Shown in pieces: positions 40,979 to 50,925 of a stretch of 64,000 nt of DNA. Numbering within the stretch: position 1 is the first letter of the stretch; each line of letters begins with the position of its first letter. The notes under the pieces are model-generated. The model worked only from the letters and a program-made list of their open reading frames with translations, ran no database searches and was not told the DNA's origin. A program made the translations under genes and the position numbers. The stretch comes from Mucilaginibacter sp. UBA5151 (GTDB taxonomy: Bacteria; Bacteroidota; Bacteroidia; Sphingobacteriales; Sphingobacteriaceae), in NCBI GenBank assembly GCA_002413785.1, contig DHXR01000047.1, forward strand, positions 1-64,000, in the 5' to 3' direction.

Positions 40979-42018
40979 AAAGAATACCTTCTTTAGATGG
41001 GTTTAGGGCAATATCAATCCTGCTGATATTGTTTTGTCATAGCCGTTTATCCGCGGGTTTCCCTGGCGCTTTTGCAGATGTGGCCCGACAGGCAGAAGTA
41101 GGTGTTACTATATTTTTTGTGATCAGCGGCTTTTTGATCACCAATTTATTGCTGGTAGAAGAGTCGAAAAACGGAAGCATCAGCATAGGCTCCTTTTACT
41201 TAAGAAGAGTGTTTCGTATTTTACCGGTTTACTTTTTGTATACCGTGTTTATATTATTGTGGCGGAATATGGAAGATGTAAGCGTCAGCCCATCCAATTT
41301 ATTGCACGTATCAACCTTCACCGTTAATTTCGACAAAAACAAGGATTGGTTCCTCGGTCATTTTTGGTCGCTTTCCGTTGAAGAACAATTTTACCTGTTC
41401 TGGCCGGCCATGCTTATCTTTTTCAGGAAACATTTAAAAATTGTTATACCTGTGCTTTTGGCATATTCATGCATCGCAAGGGTGATCGCTTATAAATTCC
41501 CCGGGTATGAATTCATAAGCTTGTCTCCCTTTTTCACCTATTCCGACGCCATTTTCATTGGGGCATTCGGCGGAATCATGTTTTTTGAAAAGCCGGATTT
41601 GTTTAAACATAAAATTTTTAGTTCCACCCTGGCAAAACTGGCAGCGTTAAGTCTTTTTTTAATGTTTGTTTATTTTACCGAACACGGAATGCTGGCCATT
41701 ATTTCGCTGCCATTTGGTAATATTATCATTTCCATGAGTGTCCTGTTTTTAATTTCTTCGTATATCCTGCCATCAGATAAAACCGTTTACAAAATACTCA
41801 ATCATAAAGTGGTTGTGCATATCGGGGTGTTATCCTATAGTATTTACATATGGCAGCAATTTTTCTTTGTAGGCGAAATAAGGGGATTTTGGAGGACGTT
41901 TCCTTATAATATTTTTGTGATCTATTTGGTTTCATTAGCTTCATATTATTTATGGGAGAGGCCATTTTTAAAAATGAAAAAACATTTTTCAGTCAATAAA
42001 TCACAAGCAAATACATAA
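40975..42018 (+). CDS. OafA/YrhL-type acyltransferase 3
   Basis: The product is 347 aa from TTG 40975 in a TTGA overlap. It has about ten membrane segments. The opening RIPSLDGFRAISILLILFCH with the conserved R and H, then GVTIFFVISGFLITNLLL, SFYLRRVFRILPVYFL and WSLSVEEQFYLFWP, is diagnostic of the family. It moves acetyl or another acyl group across the inner membrane onto sugar residues. Confidence 0.93.
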   Translation: MKRIPSLDGFRAISILLILFCHSRLSAGFPGAFADVARQAEVGVTIFFVISGFLITNLLLVEESKNGSISIGSFYLRRVFRILPVYFLYTVFILLWRNMEDVSVSPSNLLHVSTFTVNFDKNKDWFLGHFWSLSVEEQFYLFWPAMLIFFRKHLKIVIPVLLAYSCIARVIAYKFPGYEFISLSPFFTYSDAIFIGAFGGIMFFEKPDLFKHKIFSSTLAKLAALSLFLMFVYFTEHGMLAIISLPFGNIIISMSVLFLISSYILPSDKTVYKILNHKVVVHIGVLSYSIYIWQQFFFVGEIRGFWRTFPYNIFVIYLVSLASYYLWERPFLKMKKHFSVNKSQANT

Positions 42019-42026
42019 AGCACATT

Positions 42027-43043
42027 TTGTCAAAACGTTTAATAAAACTCCGTTTCCAGAACGGGCTCACTTTTGAGAATTTTAAGAAGGAGGTGCTTGA
42101 CCCGGAAAACTTAACCGGGCTATACCAGTTTGAGGAATCGGCGGAACCCAACTTTATCATATTCGGTCCTTATGGAAATGATATTCCGCCAAAAGGCAAC
42201 TATATCCGTATTGGCTATTTTTGCGAAAATATTATACCGGACCTATCCGTTTGTGAGTGGGCGTTTGGCGTACCCCGCGAAGAAGATGTTAAGCATCCAA
42301 ATTACAAGCGTATACAATGGCACGGCTTTGATCCGCAGCTTTTAGTGAAAGACCCTGAACGGGATTACGCCAGGATTTTAGCTTCGAAAACAAAATTTTG
42401 TAATTTTTTATATTCGCACCACGTCCCCTATCGCGAAGCTTTTTTTACACAGTTATCTAAATATAAAAAGGTGGATGCCCCGGGTAAATCAATGAATAAT
42501 ATGCCTGGGATTGATTCAATATATAAAGGTGACAAGTGGGAGATAAAAAAACAGTTTTTATCGGAATATAAGTTTACAATTGCCTTTGAGAATGATATTT
42601 TCCCCGGCTACCAAACCGAAAAACTCTATGATGCCATGGAGGTTGGCAATATCCCTATTTATTGCGGCGATCCTTTTATCGGGGATGTTTTTAACACCAA
42701 AAGTTTTATAAATGTTTCAGAATACATATTTCCGAAAAACCCCCAGCTAATTAAAAAGTTTGAAGAGTTAGGGCAAATGGATTTTGAGGACATTCGGCCT
42801 GCTTTTTTGAAAAGCCCAAAAAACCGGGCCAAAAGAAAGATTAAGACCTATATAAGGAACCTCAAAACCAGGCTACAGTTTGCCAAAATGGACTTCAGCC
42901 CGGTAATTGAGCAGATCATAGCAATAGATACCCAACCCGAACTATATTTAAAGTACTTTGAGCAACCCTGGTTTAAAAACAATATTGTTCCTGAGAATTC
43001 ATCTTCAAAAAAAAGATGGATAGAAATATTTAATTCAAGGTGA
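42027..43043 (+). CDS. Alpha-1,3/1,4-fucosyltransferase-like (GT10)
   Basis: The product is 338 aa from TTG 42027. The GT10 signature is clear: YKFTIAFENDIFPGYQTEKL, followed by YDAMEVGNIPIYCGDP, with KTKFCNFLYSHHVPYREAFF upstream. Known bacterial members add fucose to GlcNAc or Glc, as in Lewis-type antigens of Helicobacter. The C-terminus (about 260-338) is basic and helical. It and the two GT11 genes make at least three fucosyltransferase candidates in the operon. Confidence 0.9.
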   Translation: MSKRLIKLRFQNGLTFENFKKEVLDPENLTGLYQFEESAEPNFIIFGPYGNDIPPKGNYIRIGYFCENIIPDLSVCEWAFGVPREEDVKHPNYKRIQWHGFDPQLLVKDPERDYARILASKTKFCNFLYSHHVPYREAFFTQLSKYKKVDAPGKSMNNMPGIDSIYKGDKWEIKKQFLSEYKFTIAFENDIFPGYQTEKLYDAMEVGNIPIYCGDPFIGDVFNTKSFINVSEYIFPKNPQLIKKFEELGQMDFEDIRPAFLKSPKNRAKRKIKTYIRNLKTRLQFAKMDFSPVIEQIIAIDTQPELYLKYFEQPWFKNNIVPENSSSKKRWIEIFNSR

Positions 43044-43915
43044 TGAAGAAAATACTATCAACGTTCATTTGGATGACCTCCCGGATTATTGGAAGAAAAA
43101 ATTTGGAAAGGTTGTTAATTTATTGCGCAAAATCAATTAATACGAATCTGCATCAACATGGCCTCTTGCAAATTGGTGCGGGAACTGGCGTTTATCTTGA
43201 AAACGGGAGTGAAGTATTCTTTATAAAAAATATTCTTACAGAGCAATTTAAAAATGACAAAAGCCCTTTGTTTTTTGATGTGGGCGCAAATATTGGCAAC
43301 TACACTTTATCATTAAGAGAAAATATAACTAATGCTGACATTTATGCATTTGAACCTGTTAAAGAAACATTTGAACAACTGGAGAATAATGTTGGTGATA
43401 AAGCCAAATTATATAACATTGGTTTCGGCAGTTTACCCGGTAAGGGATTATTGTATAATACATTAAATACCACTGTTAGCGAAATAGCTACTACACATAA
43501 AGATATTTTGCTTGATATTTTTAAAAGTTTGGGTGAAATTGTAGCAATTGATTTTGAAATTGATACCATAGATAATTTTTGTTCATCGAATAAAATAAAA
43601 GCAATTGATTTTTTAAAAATTGATGTCGAGGGTAACGAATTGCAGGTATTAAAAGGCGCATCAGCTATGCTCGCAAACAACGCTATAAAAATTATCCAGT
43701 TTGAATTTAATACGCATAACGTTTATTCGCGGGTTTTTCTGCGGGATTTTTATCTGCTTTTAAAAGATTTTGAATTTTACAGGTTAAAAAAAGATGGCAT
43801 GGTAAGTTTAGGTAATTACAATCCGGTTAATGAAATATTTACTGCTCAAAACATTATAGCTGCACATAAATCAGTATCAAACAGTATAGATAGTAAATAC
43901 TTATTAGCGGTATGA
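43040..43915 (+). CDS. FkbM-family methyltransferase
   Basis: The product is 290-291 aa (GTG 43040 or ATG 43043). The FkbM pattern is present: PLFFDVGANIGNYTLSLREN for SAM binding, IYAFEPVKETFEQLENNV, and AIDFLKIDVEGNELQVLKGA. FkbM proteins O-methylate hydroxyls of sugars and other natural products. The stop overlaps the next ATG (ATGA). It lies between two glycosyltransferase genes, so a sugar target is likely. Confidence 0.92.
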   Translation: MMKKILSTFIWMTSRIIGRKNLERLLIYCAKSINTNLHQHGLLQIGAGTGVYLENGSEVFFIKNILTEQFKNDKSPLFFDVGANIGNYTLSLRENITNADIYAFEPVKETFEQLENNVGDKAKLYNIGFGSLPGKGLLYNTLNTTVSEIATTHKDILLDIFKSLGEIVAIDFEIDTIDNFCSSNKIKAIDFLKIDVEGNELQVLKGASAMLANNAIKIIQFEFNTHNVYSRVFLRDFYLLLKDFEFYRLKKDGMVSLGNYNPVNEIFTAQNIIAAHKSVSNSIDSKYLLAV

Positions 43916-44904
43916 ATAATCCTTTGGTTTCAATTATTATACCCTTGCACAATGGGAGTAAATATCTGGCCGAAACTGTTCAATCGGCTTTAAACCAAAC
44001 ATGGCTGTATAAAGAAATTATTATAATTGATGATGGTTCAACCGATAGTTCCCTGCAAATAGCCAAAAGTTTTGAAAGCGAAACAGTAAAAGTGTTCACT
44101 CAAAAAAAAGGAGGCGCATCAGCAGCGCGTAACACTGGCTTAAAGGAATCCAAAGGTGATTATATACAGTTTTTAGATGCCGACGACCTGTTAAGCCCCG
44201 ATAAAATTGAGGCGCAAATAGCTTATTTAAATGGCTCTGTAACCCATGTTGCTATTTGTACAACGGTCCATTTTAACGATGGAGAAAACTATTTAAACGG
44301 CGAGGCAAACAAGGGCTGGTTTGATGCCGATAACGCTAACCCTGTTGATTTTTTAATAAAACTATATGCCGGCGAGGAAGTATTGCCAGGCTATGGCGGA
44401 ATGATCACCATTCACTCATGGCTTACCCCCCGGGCACTAATAGAAAAAGCCGGATCATGGAATGAAAAATTAAGTCTTGACGATGACGGCGAATTTTTTT
44501 GCCGTGTGGTTTTGGCATCCGAAGGCATAAAATTTAGCGATAAAGGGTTTAATTATTACCGCAAATTTAATAACCGGCTATCCTTATCGGCGCAAAAAAA
44601 CAAAAAAGCTATGGAAAGCGCCGTTTTGGCGATCGACCTGAAGCTGGGGTATATGAAAGCAAGCTCACAGGATTCAAATATCAGCCGCATTTTTTCGAAA
44701 CATTATTGGTGGGCAGGAGTAATGGCTTACCCGCAATTCAAAAGGTTATCGGCGTATTGTATCCAAAAGGCAAAGAAGCTGGATTATACCGGCGAAAAAT
44801 ATGTAGGCGGCCGCAACGGTCATGCCTTAGCTTCTATTGCTGGCTGGAAGGCGGCACGATTAATAACCTATTACCTGCAATTATTTAAAGGATTATGGGC
44901 CTGA
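43912..44904 (+). CDS. Glycosyltransferase family 2
   Basis: The product is 330 aa. Motifs are VSIIIPLHNGSKYLAETVQS, KEIIIIDDGSTDSSLQIA, GGASAARNTGLKESKGDYIQ and FLDADDLLSPDKIE with the metal-binding D-A-D. The acceptor region has SLDDDGEFFCRVVLASEG. It overlaps its neighbours on both sides. Confidence 0.93.
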   Translation: MNNPLVSIIIPLHNGSKYLAETVQSALNQTWLYKEIIIIDDGSTDSSLQIAKSFESETVKVFTQKKGGASAARNTGLKESKGDYIQFLDADDLLSPDKIEAQIAYLNGSVTHVAICTTVHFNDGENYLNGEANKGWFDADNANPVDFLIKLYAGEEVLPGYGGMITIHSWLTPRALIEKAGSWNEKLSLDDDGEFFCRVVLASEGIKFSDKGFNYYRKFNNRLSLSAQKNKKAMESAVLAIDLKLGYMKASSQDSNISRIFSKHYWWAGVMAYPQFKRLSAYCIQKAKKLDYTGEKYVGGRNGHALASIAGWKAARLITYYLQLFKGLWA

Positions 44905-46043
44905 AATCAAAAGTTATTTATTGGCTAAGGCAATTTCCTTTTATCTATCCCAAAAAGATCATAAGTTCGTGTGAAGATTGGATAACACACGTTGGAAGTC
45001 GAAAAGGGAAATATTACGGTCAACGTGGCCCATGGTTCAAAACCGTTTTCCCGGAAGGTTTTTTAAATAACGATGCTCCAAAAACACTGGGTGTGCCAAA
45101 TGAAAAAGCATTTTATAACTACAGGAGCTATCCAACTGATAAAGCCACTCTATTTTATTTGCAAAACAGTTACCTTTTAGGGCATAAAGGATTAGTGCTT
45201 ACCACTAATCACGAAGTTTTCCAGGAGTTTAGTCATCATTTTAATATCGATTCTTTAAAAAAATTCTTAATAAAAAAACCGTTTTACATTTTTACCAAAA
45301 ACGCAAAAAAAGTATCAGGTATCGGGGCGGTACTAATCTCTCCCGAAAGCCATAATTATTATCACTGGCTTAATGATGTGCTGCCACGGATAAAGCTATA
45401 TGAAGAGGTTTTTGATCAAATTGATCATTTTTGCATTGCATCAAATGTTCCGGCCAAATTCCTTGCTGTTTTAAAAGATTTCGGAATACCAAACGAGAAA
45501 ATCTTTTTAGTAAGGGATAATGAAAAACTCCATTTTGATCATTTATATGCAGCATCATTGCCCGGCAGTGAAGGAAGGTCGCCAAATTGGGCGGTTGATT
45601 TTATCAGGCAAAAATTTATCAAACGATCAGATGCTTTACCACCTTCAAAAAAGTTATACTTTAAACGTGGTAAAAGTGCAGAACGGAAAATCCTGAACGA
45701 AGATTCATTAATAACTAAACTCCAGAATATTGGTTTCGAAATTGTTGACCCCGGAGGGCTTAGTATTTATGAGCAAATTGCTTTAATGCAGCAGGCAAAA
45801 ATTATTATCGGCGCCCATGGTGCCGCTTTAAGCAATTTACTCTTCAGTGGAGATAATTTAACAGTAATTGAACTGTTTTCGCCCGACTATTTCCGAGCCG
45901 ATTGTTATTATACTTTATCGTCGCTAAAGAAACTGGATTACTGGTATATTATTGGAGACAAACCTAATGATGTCAATTGGGGCGATATCGTGGTAGATGA
46001 AGAACTGCTGAAAACGACAATAGAATATCTGGATAAAAAATAA
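44895..46043 (+). CDS. Glycosyltransferase family 61-like
   Basis: The product is 382 aa. The GT61 (DUF563) signature is strong: SPESHNYYHWLNDVLPRIKL in the first half, LYFKRGKSAERKILNE, and GLSIYEQIALMQQAKIIIGA then HGAALSNLLFSG in the second. Family members include plant xylosyl- and arabinosyltransferases and bacterial capsule enzymes, all inverting GT-B enzymes. The donor cannot be inferred. ATG 44895 overlaps the previous gene by 10 bp. Confidence 0.9.
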   Translation: MGLKSKVIYWLRQFPFIYPKKIISSCEDWITHVGSRKGKYYGQRGPWFKTVFPEGFLNNDAPKTLGVPNEKAFYNYRSYPTDKATLFYLQNSYLLGHKGLVLTTNHEVFQEFSHHFNIDSLKKFLIKKPFYIFTKNAKKVSGIGAVLISPESHNYYHWLNDVLPRIKLYEEVFDQIDHFCIASNVPAKFLAVLKDFGIPNEKIFLVRDNEKLHFDHLYAASLPGSEGRSPNWAVDFIRQKFIKRSDALPPSKKLYFKRGKSAERKILNEDSLITKLQNIGFEIVDPGGLSIYEQIALMQQAKIIIGAHGAALSNLLFSGDNLTVIELFSPDYFRADCYYTLSSLKKLDYWYIIGDKPNDVNWGDIVVDEELLKTTIEYLDKK

Positions 46044-46064
46044 ATTATTACTATTAAAGTAGAT

Positions 46065-47036
46065 TTGAAAAGCCAGCTTAATGTATTAACCATAGCAACC
46101 GGCAAAAAACTATATATTGATATGGCGGTTAACCTGGCCCGTTCGTTTTGGCTATGGAATGCTGAAAGCGACATAAATTTTTATTTAGCTACAGATCAGC
46201 CTCAATCCTTACCGGATGATGTTAAAACATTTGTTAAGATTATACAAATAAAACCAGGCGCGCTTGGCGAAGGCTTTTCAACAAAGCTCCATCTTGATAA
46301 ATTAGCGCCTTCCGGACAAACGCTATTTATTGATAGTGATTGCCTTATATACGGAAATATCGAAGGGGTTTTTGGTAGATTCGCAGGTCATTCAGTTTCA
46401 GTAATCGGCGGATATATTTCTACAGGTGAATGGTTCGGGAACGTTAAGGCCATTTGCAAAAAATTCAACATCACGCAAATACCGAAATTTAACGGTGGAA
46501 TATACTATCTCGAAAATGGTGAGAAAGCCGGAAACGTTTATCGGTTAGCCCGGCAATTAGAAAAACAATATGATGAAATCGGCTTTGTTCGCCTCCGCAA
46601 TCGTCCGAATGATGAAGTAATAATAGCCCTTGCGATGGCATTGAACAACGAAGAACCCATTCCGGACGACGGCAGCATAATGAGCGATCCCCTGTCCTGT
46701 CCCGGTAATTTTTCGACAAATGTAATTAAAGGAAAAACGAGTTTGTTAAACCCTCCTAAACCCAGCCCATTGCACCAGGATTGGTATCCGTTTGAAAAAG
46801 TGAAGCCATTGATCATCCATTTTCTGGGTCACCATTCTTTAAGTTATCAATATAAAAAAGATGCTTATTGTCTTCAAGCGATACAATCAAATAAACTAAG
46901 CTTCGGGAAAAGGATATTTGCATCGGTAGTTGTAGAATTACCTATGAGAACAAAAATATTATTGAAACAGTTATTCCGGCCGGTTTACAAACTCATGTTT
47001 GGAACAAGGGCCATCAAACAATCAGAACGGTTATAG
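46065..47036 (+). CDS. GT-A glycosyltransferase (GT8-like), paralogue of the poly-G gene
   Basis: The product is 323 aa from TTG 46065. It shares with the 38279-39193 product the opening LATGKK/LATNKK pattern, TLFIDSDCL.YGN, FNGGIYYLENGE and the YDEIGFVRLRNRPNDEVIIA region. The stretch at the place of the poly-G tract reads TGEWFGNVK and is encoded by mixed codons. It ends one base before the next candidate start. Confidence 0.85.
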   Translation: MKSQLNVLTIATGKKLYIDMAVNLARSFWLWNAESDINFYLATDQPQSLPDDVKTFVKIIQIKPGALGEGFSTKLHLDKLAPSGQTLFIDSDCLIYGNIEGVFGRFAGHSVSVIGGYISTGEWFGNVKAICKKFNITQIPKFNGGIYYLENGEKAGNVYRLARQLEKQYDEIGFVRLRNRPNDEVIIALAMALNNEEPIPDDGSIMSDPLSCPGNFSTNVIKGKTSLLNPPKPSPLHQDWYPFEKVKPLIIHFLGHHSLSYQYKKDAYCLQAIQSNKLSFGKRIFASVVVELPMRTKILLKQLFRPVYKLMFGTRAIKQSERL

Positions 47037-47037
47037 C

Positions 47038-47940
47038 TTGAAAAAGAATTTAATAATAGGTACGGCAACCGGTTACAAATACGAGGATATGAAATACTTT
47101 TTCACCTCGTTAAAAGCTATTGATTTTAAAGGCGATGTAGCGATATTGGTAAGTGATAAAATTGATGCACAAACTAAAAAAAGTTTATTAGAGCATGGTG
47201 TAAATTTGATCTATATTAAAAATAGTGCGCTAACTTTTTCCAAAAACTATGCGCAATCAAGGTTATGGAAAATTCATTATTTACCGCACAAGCTCCTCTA
47301 TAGTATTTTTAATAAGGGTCGGAATAAGTTAAGCCGATTGAGTAACTACGTGAAGAAATTTCATTTGGTATCGGGTTCCAGGTATTGTTATTATTACGAC
47401 TCCCTCATTGCTAATAAAGACAACTATAAACTGGTATTAATCACCGATGTAAGGGATGTTGTTTTTCAGGCTGATCCTTTTGCAGGGATCAAAAAGACAA
47501 GTTTATTAAATTTTTATGCCGAAGAAAAAACTATTGCAAATAGTTTTTACACCTCCTATTGGATAAAACACGCCTTCGGAAAAAAGGCTCTGCAAGCAGT
47601 AAAAGATAAAATAAGTATATGTTCGGGCACCACCATTGGTTCTATTGATCAAATAATGATTTATCTGGAAACAATGATCGTAATGCAGGCTAAAATAATA
47701 GCAGGCTTAACGGGGCTCGGCGGTTTTGATCAGGGTGTACATAATTACCTGGTCCACAATAACTATTTTCCCGGCTCAAATCTGATCATGAACACCTGCG
47801 GGGAAGTTGCAACGCTTGGGGAGGCTACAAATATTGCTTTGAATAGTAGTGGCGAGTTGATAAACGGGGATGGCGAAATAATGCCGGTTGTACATCAGTT
47901 TGACCGCTTCCCGGAAATGAAATTAAAAGCTTTGATTTAA
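47038..47940 (+). CDS. Putative GT-A glycosyltransferase of unknown family
   Basis: From TTG 47038 (MKKNLIIGTATGYKYEDMKY) the product is 300 aa; a longer frame from 46999 would overlap the previous gene by 38 bp and adds nothing conserved. YKLVLITDVRDVVFQADPF places a D-V-R-D motif where GT-A enzymes bind metal and nucleotide sugar, and GGFDQGVHNYLVHNNYFPG is a common later segment of such transferases. I cannot name a CAZy family with confidence. Confidence 0.75.
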   Translation: MKKNLIIGTATGYKYEDMKYFFTSLKAIDFKGDVAILVSDKIDAQTKKSLLEHGVNLIYIKNSALTFSKNYAQSRLWKIHYLPHKLLYSIFNKGRNKLSRLSNYVKKFHLVSGSRYCYYYDSLIANKDNYKLVLITDVRDVVFQADPFAGIKKTSLLNFYAEEKTIANSFYTSYWIKHAFGKKALQAVKDKISICSGTTIGSIDQIMIYLETMIVMQAKIIAGLTGLGGFDQGVHNYLVHNNYFPGSNLIMNTCGEVATLGEATNIALNSSGELINGDGEIMPVVHQFDRFPEMKLKALI

Positions 47941-47958
47941 ATATTTTGTGACCGGTTA

Positions 47959-48897
47959 ATGGATATTAGTATTATCATCCCAACCTATAACCGCCTATGG
48001 TGCTTGCCAAGGGCGATTGAAAGCTGTGGAGGTACAAATTGCAAAACCGAAATTATTGTTGTAGATGACGGCAGTACAGACGGCACCTGGGAATGGCTGC
48101 AACAACAACCCAATATAAAAAGTTTTTACCAAAAAAACCAAGGACAAACCTATGCTATTAATTGGGGGTTAGCCCATGCCAATGGCAAATATGTAAGATT
48201 TTTAGACAGTGACGACTTCTTAATTAAAGGTATAATAGACGAACAATACTTAAATGCGGAAGTTCAACTAGCCGATCTCGTTTATTCCAGAGTTGATATT
48301 TATCACGAAGAAAGCAAAAAAACAACTAAATCTCCAGAACTTAAACCATGGAACGATTTTTTAGAAGTTCAATTAGGAAATGGCTATGGCAGTCATTTTT
48401 TAGGAATGCTCTTTAAAACAGAATGGGCAAAAAAAGCCCCCCGCAGAGCTGACTTTGCTTTCCGGGAAGACCGGATGTTTTTATTAGAATATGGATTGCT
48501 TGAGCCAAAGATTTCTTTAGTTGGAGGGTGTGCCGGTTATTGGGTAAAACACCCCGACCAGATGCAAGCGAACTACCAGGGTTGGAAATCACAAGTTACC
48601 AATTGGCAACACTTAAACATCTACAAAAATATACTTGGTAATTTAGCCCAAAACGGAAAGCTTACGCAATCCAGAAAAAATGCTGCCTGTACCGTATTAT
48701 GGCCGTTGGCGCATTGGATAGCTAAAAAACATCCTAAAGAAGCACTCGAAGTGGTTAATTGGATATATGAGCTTAATCCTGATTTTAAAATTCCTGGTAA
48801 AGGGACTATAAACTTACTTTATAACAAACTGGGCTTTAAAACAACTGAAAAAATATTGGGCATTCGCCGCCTGATAAAATATGGATGGAACTACTGA
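47959..48897 (+). CDS. Glycosyltransferase family 2
   Basis: The product is 312 aa. Motifs are ISIIIPTYNRLWCLPRAIES, EIIVVDDGSTDGTWEWLQ, YAINWGLAHANGKYVRFLDS and DDFLIKG. A RADFAFREDRMFLLEYGLLE segment gives the catalytic-side E-D. The next gene starts 13 bp before its stop. Confidence 0.92.
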   Translation: MDISIIIPTYNRLWCLPRAIESCGGTNCKTEIIVVDDGSTDGTWEWLQQQPNIKSFYQKNQGQTYAINWGLAHANGKYVRFLDSDDFLIKGIIDEQYLNAEVQLADLVYSRVDIYHEESKKTTKSPELKPWNDFLEVQLGNGYGSHFLGMLFKTEWAKKAPRRADFAFREDRMFLLEYGLLEPKISLVGGCAGYWVKHPDQMQANYQGWKSQVTNWQHLNIYKNILGNLAQNGKLTQSRKNAACTVLWPLAHWIAKKHPKEALEVVNWIYELNPDFKIPGKGTINLLYNKLGFKTTEKILGIRRLIKYGWNY

Positions 48898-49880
48898 TTA
48901 AACCTTTAAACTTCTTTTACGAAGAACCTGATCCCGACCGCTGGTTTAAATACGACCGCTACCTTCGCAAAATTATCCGCAGGATAATAAGAGGGAGATC
49001 CCGTCCTGGCGGCGTAATGATGATAGCTATTAATTTAATGAAGGGGCTTGATAAAATTAATATGCCCTACCGGTTTAACGATTATAACTACATTAAGAAG
49101 CACCCCGAAGAAATTGCCTGTATTATCGGCAAGCCCCAGGTGCTGTTTGAAAAAAAATGGCCCAATCCGGTTATATTTGGCGCGGGTATTTATTCCCACC
49201 CTGTTGAATGCCCCGATCTGTTTGATCGTTATCCAAATGTAAAACGCTTTTTAGTTCCCGGCGACTGGATGAGGGATATGTGCCAACCTTTTTATGGCGA
49301 TAAAGTAGTATCATGGCCGGTTGGTATCGATACCAACCACTGGCAGCCCGGCAATACAGGTAAAACATTTGATTTTTTGATTTACGATAAGATTCGCTGG
49401 AATCATCCTGAACAGGAAATTGAAATAATTGACCCCATTATAAAAACGCTTGACCAGCAGAAAATCCGGTATCAATTTATAAAATACGGTAACTACACCC
49501 ACCAGGAATTAATGGATAAACTAAGGGTTTCAAAAGCCGTAATTTTTTTGTGCGAGCACGAAACACAAGGGTCGGCTTACCAGCAAATATTAGCTACCAA
49601 CACCCCGATACTGGCATGGGACCGGGGCGGCTTTTGGCAGGATCCGTATTATTACCCGCATAAAGTAACGTATCAGCCTGTAAGTTCAGTGCCGTACTGG
49701 GATGAGCGCTGCGGGATAAAATTTACCGGCGCCATTGATTTTAAAGATAAACTAACACTGTTTTTAAACACGATGGATAAATTTAAGCCGCGGGATTACA
49801 TCATGGAAAACCTTACGCTCGAAATTTGTGCGGAGAAATATTTACAAATTTACAGGCAGGTGCAACAGGAATTAACGTGA
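48885..49880 (+). CDS. Putative GT-B glycosyltransferase
   Basis: The product is 331 aa. There is no strong named signature. RFLVPGDWMRDMCQPFYGDK and VSWPVGIDTNHWQPGN resemble the inter-domain linker of GT4-type enzymes, and VIFLCEHETQGSAYQQILAT with NTPILAWDRGGFW resembles their donor-binding end, with E-T-Q in place of the usual E-x7-E. The basic N-terminus (RYLRKIIRRIIRGRSR) may contact the membrane. It overlaps the following gene by GTGA. Confidence 0.75.
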   Translation: MELLIKPLNFFYEEPDPDRWFKYDRYLRKIIRRIIRGRSRPGGVMMIAINLMKGLDKINMPYRFNDYNYIKKHPEEIACIIGKPQVLFEKKWPNPVIFGAGIYSHPVECPDLFDRYPNVKRFLVPGDWMRDMCQPFYGDKVVSWPVGIDTNHWQPGNTGKTFDFLIYDKIRWNHPEQEIEIIDPIIKTLDQQKIRYQFIKYGNYTHQELMDKLRVSKAVIFLCEHETQGSAYQQILATNTPILAWDRGGFWQDPYYYPHKVTYQPVSSVPYWDERCGIKFTGAIDFKDKLTLFLNTMDKFKPRDYIMENLTLEICAEKYLQIYRQVQQELT

Positions 49881-50893
49881 GGATACTGCTCATAATGGAT
49901 CCGGGGATACCAGTGCCGCCTTTGTTGTATGGCGGCCATGAAAGGCTGGTGTATTTATTCGCCGAAGAATACCGAAAACTTGGGCACCAGGTGACGTTAC
50001 TGGCCGGGCCGCAATCAGATTGCAGCGGCAAAACGGTAACTTTTGGAACAAACGACCTTAATCGCTCCAAATGGGCACGGTTTAAAGAAGCGGTCTTTGT
50101 TTGGAGTTACCTCCGAAAAAATCACCGCAGCTTTGATCTGATCCACAACTTTGGCAGGCTGATTTACTTGCTCCCGGTTTTAAACGCTTCTGTAAATAAA
50201 ATAATGACTTATGGCAGGCCGGTTTCGGCCAGGGGGATTAAAATTGTAAACACGCTGCCAAACCAGAATTTAATATTTACTGCATGCAGCAATTACTGCG
50301 TATCCACAGGGAATGCAGCAGGTACGTGGAAAACTGTTTATAATACGATTGACTTTTCGCAATACGAATTGAACGAAAATGTAGATGCTGACGCCCCTTT
50401 AATGTTTTTGGGCAGGCTCGACCGGGTCAAAGGGGTGCATACCGCAATAAAAGTTGCAAAGGCGACAAATAATAAATTAATAATTGCAGGGAATATTTCA
50501 CATACCCCCGATAACTTTGCTTACTTTAAAACCGAAATTGAGCCGCAGGTTGATAATGAACAAATAAAATATGCCGGCGCTTTAAATGACAGCGAAAAGA
50601 GCAATTATTTAAGGAAGGCAAAGGCACTCCTTTTTCCTATTGAATGGGATGAGCCTTTTGGGATGGTGATGATAGAAGCCATGGCTTGCGGCACACCTGT
50701 TATTGCCTTTAATCGGGGATCGGTGCCAGAAGTTGTTAGTAAAGAAACCGGAGTGATAGTTGATACGCCTGATGAAATGGCGCACGCCATAAATAATTTG
50801 AACCATTTTAATCGCATAGGATGCCGGACAGAGGCCTTTAAAAAATTCGATGTAAATAAGATTGCAAATGACTATTTAGATTTATATAAATGA
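49877..50893 (+). CDS. Glycosyltransferase family 4
   Basis: From GTG 49877 (VRILLIMDPGIPVPPLLYGG) the product is 339 aa; the reading frame extends upstream inside the previous gene but the conserved part begins here, in a GTGA overlap. PLLYGGHERLVYLFAEEYRK is the acceptor-side glycine motif, DAPLMFLGRLDRVKGVHTAI begins the donor domain and EWDEPFGMVMIEAMACGTPV carries E-x7-E. It is close to WcaC/MshA-like enzymes. Confidence 0.9.
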   Translation: MRILLIMDPGIPVPPLLYGGHERLVYLFAEEYRKLGHQVTLLAGPQSDCSGKTVTFGTNDLNRSKWARFKEAVFVWSYLRKNHRSFDLIHNFGRLIYLLPVLNASVNKIMTYGRPVSARGIKIVNTLPNQNLIFTACSNYCVSTGNAAGTWKTVYNTIDFSQYELNENVDADAPLMFLGRLDRVKGVHTAIKVAKATNNKLIIAGNISHTPDNFAYFKTEIEPQVDNEQIKYAGALNDSEKSNYLRKAKALLFPIEWDEPFGMVMIEAMACGTPVIAFNRGSVPEVVSKETGVIVDTPDEMAHAINNLNHFNRIGCRTEAFKKFDVNKIANDYLDLYK

Positions 50894-50925
50894 TAAACAT
50901 CAGCTATTAATTAATACAAATTTAA

